A DNA stretch of 64,000 bases. Origin: Robertmurraya dakarensis (GTDB lineage: Bacteria > Bacillota > Bacilli > Bacillales > Cytobacillaceae). Shown here piece by piece: positions 60,660 to 64,000 of this stretch. Positions within the stretch are counted from its first letter, which is position 1. Every line of letters starts with the position of its first letter. The translations under genes were made by a program, and so were the position numbers. The notes under the pieces are model-generated. The model was not told the DNA's origin, did no database searches, and worked only from the letters and a program-made list of their open reading frames with translations. The DNA is taken from assembly GCF_900156875.1 (NCBI RefSeq), contig NZ_LT707408.1:1023009-1087008 (forward strand), given 5' to 3'.

Positions 60660-61376
60660 ATGAAAGTAACCCTATTTGCTACCTGCATGGTAGATTTGTT
60701 TCAAGGGAATGTAGGAAAAGCAACAGTTGAAGTATTAGAAAGACTGGGATGTGAAATAGATTTTCCAGAAGCACAAACTTGCTGCGGCCAGCCAGCTTAT
60801 AACAGTGGTTATGTTGAAGAAACAAAAGCTGCTATGAAAAAAATGATTCAAGCATTTGAACATGCTGAATATATAGTTTGTCCGTCTGGATCTTGTGCGT
60901 ACTTCTTTAAAGAGTATCCCCATGTTTTTAAAGATGATCCTGTTTGGAAACCAAAAGCACAAGCACTTGCCGACAAAACGTACGAATTTACCCAATTTAT
61001 TGTTGAGGTTTTAAAAGTAAAAGATGTAGGGGCACGTTTAAACGGAAAAGCTACATATCATACTTCTTGTCATATGACACGTCTATTAGGCGTAAAAGAA
61101 CCACCAATGGAACTATTGAAACATGTTAAAGGTCTAGAATTTACAGAACTTCCGAACAAAGAACAATGCTGTGGTTTCGGTGGTACTTTTGCCGTGAAAA
61201 TGCCTGATATTTCAGAGCAAATGGTGGATGAAAAAGTGGAACATGTTGAGGAAACAGGAGCAGAGTATTTGGTTGGTGCAGATGCAGCCTGCTTAATGAA
61301 TATAGGCGGAAGAATCAATCGTGAAGGCAAGAATATTAAGGTAATGCATATTGCAGAGGTCCTTAACAGTCGATGA
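60660..61376 (+). CDS. lutA: Lactate utilization protein A
   Basis: A 238-residue protein with two CCG domains: [44 protein letters not shown] and [14 protein letters not shown]...[19 protein letters not shown]. This is the LutA/YkgE type. With LutB and LutC it forms the iron-sulfur L-lactate oxidation complex giving pyruvate. An AGAAGGAGCGG site precedes the ATG. Confidence 0.95.
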   Translation: MKVTLFATCMVDLFQGNVGKATVEVLERLGCEIDFPEAQTCCGQPAYNSGYVEETKAAMKKMIQAFEHAEYIVCPSGSCAYFFKEYPHVFKDDPVWKPKAQALADKTYEFTQFIVEVLKVKDVGARLNGKATYHTSCHMTRLLGVKEPPMELLKHVKGLEFTELPNKEQCCGFGGTFAVKMPDISEQMVDEKVEHVEETGAEYLVGADAACLMNIGGRINREGKNIKVMHIAEVLNSR

Positions 61377-61422
61377 TGTCGCGCAGTAAAATTCTTGCAT
61401 CGAGAAAAAGGGGGAAATACCA

Positions 61423-62850
61423 ATGGCAATGAAAATTGGCACAGGGGAATTTAATGATCGTGTTGGGACTGGCATAAAAGATTCCTTTATGCGCGGCGCT
61501 GTTTCAAGTGCCCAGGAAAGATTCCAATCACGTCGTCTTAGTGCTGCTGAAGAACTCGGCAATTGGGAGGATTGGCGTTCCCATGGAGAAGAAATACGCC
61601 AGCATGTTCTTGAGAACTTAGATTACTATTTATATCAATTAAGTGAAAATGTCTCAAAACGAGGCGGACATGTCTTCTTTGCTCAAACAGCTGAGGAAGC
61701 AAGTGAATATATTAAGAATGTTGTTGAGAAAAAAGAAGCTAAAAAAATTGTTAAGTCAAAATCAATGGTAACAGAAGAAATCAACTTGAATGCCGCTTTA
61801 GAAGAAGCTGGCTGTGATGTAATTGAAACGGACTTAGGGGAATACATCTTACAAGTTGACGATCATGAACCGCCATCTCATATCGTAGTGCCTGCACTAC
61901 ATAAAAATAGACAACAGATCCGTGACGTTTTTAAAGAAAAGCATGGATATGATAAATCGGATGAGCCAGAAGAGCTTGCGCTGCATGCCCGTGAAAAACT
62001 TCGACAAGAATATCTAAATGCAGATGTTGGGATTACAGGCTGTAACTTTGCAATTGCAGAAACGGGATCGGTTACATTGGTTACCAATGAAGGGAATGCG
62101 GATTTAGTTATGGCATTGCCTAAGACGCAAATTACGGTAATGGGAATGGAAAGACTTGTTCCGACCTTTGAAGAAATGGAAGTGCTTGTTAGCTTATTAA
62201 CGAGAAGTGCGGTAGGGCAGAAGTTGACAAGTTATATCACTACTGTTACGGGACCTAAGGAAGAAGGGGATGTAGATGGTCCTGAAGAGTTCCACCTTGT
62301 TGTTGTAGACAATGGCAGATCTGGAATTCTTGGCGGTGAGTTCCAATCCGTCCTTCAATGTATCCGTTGTGCGGCCTGTGTGAACGCATGTCCTGTTTAC
62401 CGTCATGTTGGCGGTCATAGCTATGGTTCAATCTATTCTGGTCCAATTGGAGCAGTATTATCACCACTTTTAGGCGGATATGATGACTTTAAAGAATTGC
62501 CATATGCTTCAACTTTATGCGGGGCTTGTACGGAAGCTTGTCCGGTTAAAATTCCACTGCATGAGCTGCTGCATAAACACCGTCAAGTGATCGTAGAAAA
62601 AGAAGGAAGGGCGCCAGTAAGTGAAAAATTATTAATGAAGGCTTACGCTTTTGGAGCATCTTCTCCGTCTTTATTTAAATTTGCCACTAAGATTGCTCCA
62701 ACTGTTACATCACCTTTTACAGATGGAGATAAAATTACAAAAGGTCCAGGCCCATTAAAAGCATGGACAAATATTCGTGATTTCCCTGCACCAAATAAAG
62801 AGAATTTCCGGGATTGGTTTAAAAATCGTCCAAAAGGAGGGGCTAATTAA
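61423..62850 (+). CDS. lutB: Lactate utilization protein B (iron-sulfur)
   Basis: A 475-residue protein: LUD domain (about 60-290, [46 protein letters not shown]) then two [4Fe-4S] motifs, [19 protein letters not shown] (about 312-330) and [18 protein letters not shown] (about 366-383), and a C-terminal LutB tail. AAGGGGG precedes the ATG. Its stop overlaps the lutC ATG (TAATG). Confidence 0.95.
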   Translation: MAMKIGTGEFNDRVGTGIKDSFMRGAVSSAQERFQSRRLSAAEELGNWEDWRSHGEEIRQHVLENLDYYLYQLSENVSKRGGHVFFAQTAEEASEYIKNVVEKKEAKKIVKSKSMVTEEINLNAALEEAGCDVIETDLGEYILQVDDHEPPSHIVVPALHKNRQQIRDVFKEKHGYDKSDEPEELALHAREKLRQEYLNADVGITGCNFAIAETGSVTLVTNEGNADLVMALPKTQITVMGMERLVPTFEEMEVLVSLLTRSAVGQKLTSYITTVTGPKEEGDVDGPEEFHLVVVDNGRSGILGGEFQSVLQCIRCAACVNACPVYRHVGGHSYGSIYSGPIGAVLSPLLGGYDDFKELPYASTLCGACTEACPVKIPLHELLHKHRQVIVEKEGRAPVSEKLLMKAYAFGASSPSLFKFATKIAPTVTSPFTDGDKITKGPGPLKAWTNIRDFPAPNKENFRDWFKNRPKGGAN

Positions 62851-63566
62851 TGAACGGAACTATTCAAAATCGTGATGCTTTCTTAGGTCATATTGCCAAC
62901 CGACTTGGACGAGAGCGAAAAACAAGTGTTGAACGTCCTAAGTGGAAATATAATCCACAGGATGAAGTGCTTAAGAATGCTACACAGGATGAACTTGTGG
63001 AAGTGTTAAAAGAACAATGTAAAAACATTCATACAAATTTCGTCTTATCAAATTCGAAAGATCTTACAGAATCAATTAAAAAAGTGGTTAATGAATATGG
63101 TGGAGGACCAATCGTAGCTTGGAAAGATGAAAGGTTTGACCAATTCGGCTTAACGAATTTAATGAATAAAGAATGGCCTGAATCTGGAGTTGACCTTCAC
63201 TTCTGGGATCACACAAAAGGTAAAGAAAACATAGACAAAGCTAACTATGCTAATGTTGGAATCACAGTAAGTGATGTAACTTTAGCAGAATCTGGAACTG
63301 CTGTTTTATTCAGCAGTAAGGATAAAGGAAGGACGGTAAGTTTCCTTCCAGCCACTTCAATTGTTTTAATACCAAAGAGTACCATCGTCCCTAGAATGAC
63401 ACAAGCTGCACGAATTATTAGTGAAAAAGTTAGAAGTGGAGAAACAGTCGCTTCATGTATTAACTTTATCACAGGTCCAAGTAACTCGGCGGATATCGAG
63501 ATGATCCTTGTAGTGGGTGTTCATGGACCGATTAAAGCAACATATATCATTGTAGAAGATATGTAA
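62850..63566 (+). CDS. lutC: Lactate utilization protein C
   Basis: A 238-residue LUD-domain protein: RDAFLGHIANRLGRERK, ADVTLAESGTAVLFSSKDKGRTVSFLPATSIVLIPKSTIVPRMTQAA and CINFITGPSNSADIEMILVVGVHGP are LutC/YkgG motifs. It is coupled to lutB through a one-base overlap, with AAAGGAGG upstream inside lutB. Confidence 0.95.
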   Translation: MNGTIQNRDAFLGHIANRLGRERKTSVERPKWKYNPQDEVLKNATQDELVEVLKEQCKNIHTNFVLSNSKDLTESIKKVVNEYGGGPIVAWKDERFDQFGLTNLMNKEWPESGVDLHFWDHTKGKENIDKANYANVGITVSDVTLAESGTAVLFSSKDKGRTVSFLPATSIVLIPKSTIVPRMTQAARIISEKVRSGETVASCINFITGPSNSADIEMILVVGVHGPIKATYIIVEDM

Positions 63567-63577
63567 TAAAGTGAAGC

Positions 63578-63611
63578 AGAGACTTACACAATCGTGTAGG
63601 TCTCTTTTTTA
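63578..63611 (+). terminator. Terminator of lutABC
   Basis: AGAGACTTACAC / GTGTAGGTCTCT (one wobble) with an AATC loop is followed by TTTTTT. Confidence 0.9.
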
Positions 63612-63763
63612 TGCAAGAACAAAGATTTTGCTATATGGATATAACACTAGTGAGACTACCCTGTTATAATACAATAATTTTTCTGTTATATAAACAAGGT
63701 GTATTGTAATATGTAGGTGTAATTGGAGTTTATTTTAACTGTTTCAGAAAAAAATATATTGTG

Positions 63764-63806
63764 TATGATTTTTATCACAGCAATTCTAATTATACTTATT
63801 TAAAAT
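63764..63806 (+). promoter_or_regulatory. Fnr-type class II promoter of the last gene
   Basis: TATGATTTTTATCACA (63764-63779) matches TGTGA-N6-TCACA at 9 of 10 fixed positions. TAAAAT at 63801-63806 is a fitting -10, putting the box centre at about -41.5. The rest of the 301-bp gap before the gene is A+T-rich with no ORF. Confidence 0.55.
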
Positions 63807-63867
63807 ATGGAAGAGAGAGAAAATTATTTAAAATAAATAATCATTGTTACATATAAGGAGGGAGAAT

Positions 63868-64000
63868 ATGTCTATTTTACCGAAGAAGAATCAATTAGGT
63901 TTCTTTGAGATTCGTTTAGAATCGATCGGTGGTTTAGGTGCAAATTTAGCTGGTAAAATGCTGGCAGAAGCTGGAGTTTTGGGGCTTGGTCTTAACGGAT
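63868..64000 (+). CDS. 2-oxoacid:acceptor oxidoreductase family protein, N-terminal fragment
   Basis: The gene begins at ATG 63868 with a clear AAGGAGGGAG site and runs past the window end. The 44 visible residues (MSILPKKNQLGFFEIRLESI then GGLGANLAGKMLAEAGVLGLGLNG) have the start of the gamma-type domain of pyruvate/2-oxoacid ferredoxin oxidoreductases, with the Gly-rich GGLGANLAGKML loop. The rest would show whether it is a stand-alone or fused enzyme. An Fnr-like promoter upstream fits anaerobic pyruvate or oxoacid metabolism. Confidence 0.65.
   Translation, partial: MSILPKKNQLGFFEIRLESIGGLGANLAGKMLAEAGVLGLGLNG

Overview
The window looks like chromosome of a spore-forming, low-GC Bacillaceae bacterium (Bacillus sensu lato). 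Shine-Dalgarno sites are strong (GGAGG type), TTG/GTG starts are common, and A+T is high. Spore genes are present (CotF-like coat protein, alpha/beta SASP, spore transglutaminase Tgl, two YjcZ-type micro-proteins). B. subtilis-type regulatory elements recur (TnrA, LutR, sigma-W, Fnr and TPP elements). I see no rRNA, tRNA, CRISPR array, IS element or prophage. Almost everything is housekeeping or metabolic.

Layout. 1-1.6 kb: end of a YetF-type (DUF421) gene and a two-gene coat cluster. 1.7-4.4 kb: ilvD, and a YitT-type membrane protein preceded by a coupled 15-codon leader ORF. 4.4-8.3 kb: a leftward operon comA - histidine phosphatase - cysH - sat - cysC. It activates and reduces sulfate to sulfite and condenses sulfite with PEP, so it looks like a 3-sulfolactate (spore sulfonate) pathway with a non-standard phosphatase. 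8.4-11 kb: MFS transporter, small protein, TauE/SafE exporter. 11-20 kb: DUF1836 and hemolysin III genes, a hemerythrin/PAS (DUF438) gene behind abutting Fur-like and Fnr-like palindromes, a DUF2268 protease, a phosphoesterase, a truncated globin, a sigma-W-type xpaC-telA operon, a luciferase-like monooxygenase and a sulfite-oxidase-fold molybdoenzyme.

20-32 kb is the assimilatory nitrate region. nasA diverges from nasB-nasC-nasD-nasE-hemD-nasF-sirB around one shared TnrA box, giving uptake, nitrate reductase, nitrite reductase and siroheme synthesis. 32.9-36 kb: an ammonium transporter gene with TnrA-type boxes is followed by a GlnD/DUF294-like nucleotidyltransferase and a DnaQ-like exonuclease instead of glnK.

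36-43 kb: DoxX, YqhV, tgl, YjcZ-type genes, and a TPP-riboswitch-controlled thiamine-precursor ABC operon that ends in a TatD-family hydrolase. 43-49 kb: an aromatic-acid exporter family gene, prfC, nhaC, sigI-rsgI, SASP. 49-53 kb: glycolate oxidase glcD-glcF with its CdaR-type regulator. 53-57.5 kb: a Ktr potassium-channel subunit, DUF3905, two tiny coupled ORFs, a 9-bp repeat array with 20-bp periodicity, and a B12-binding radical SAM enzyme.

57.5-63.6 kb is the lactate-utilisation locus (lutP, lutR, lutABC), with the same 19-bp operator in opposite orientations before lutP and lutA. The window ends inside a gene resembling a 2-oxoacid:acceptor oxidoreductase, again behind an Fnr-type promoter.

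Most calls come from remembered family sequences and visible motifs. Regulatory sites are pattern matches by eye and have not been scored against a background model.
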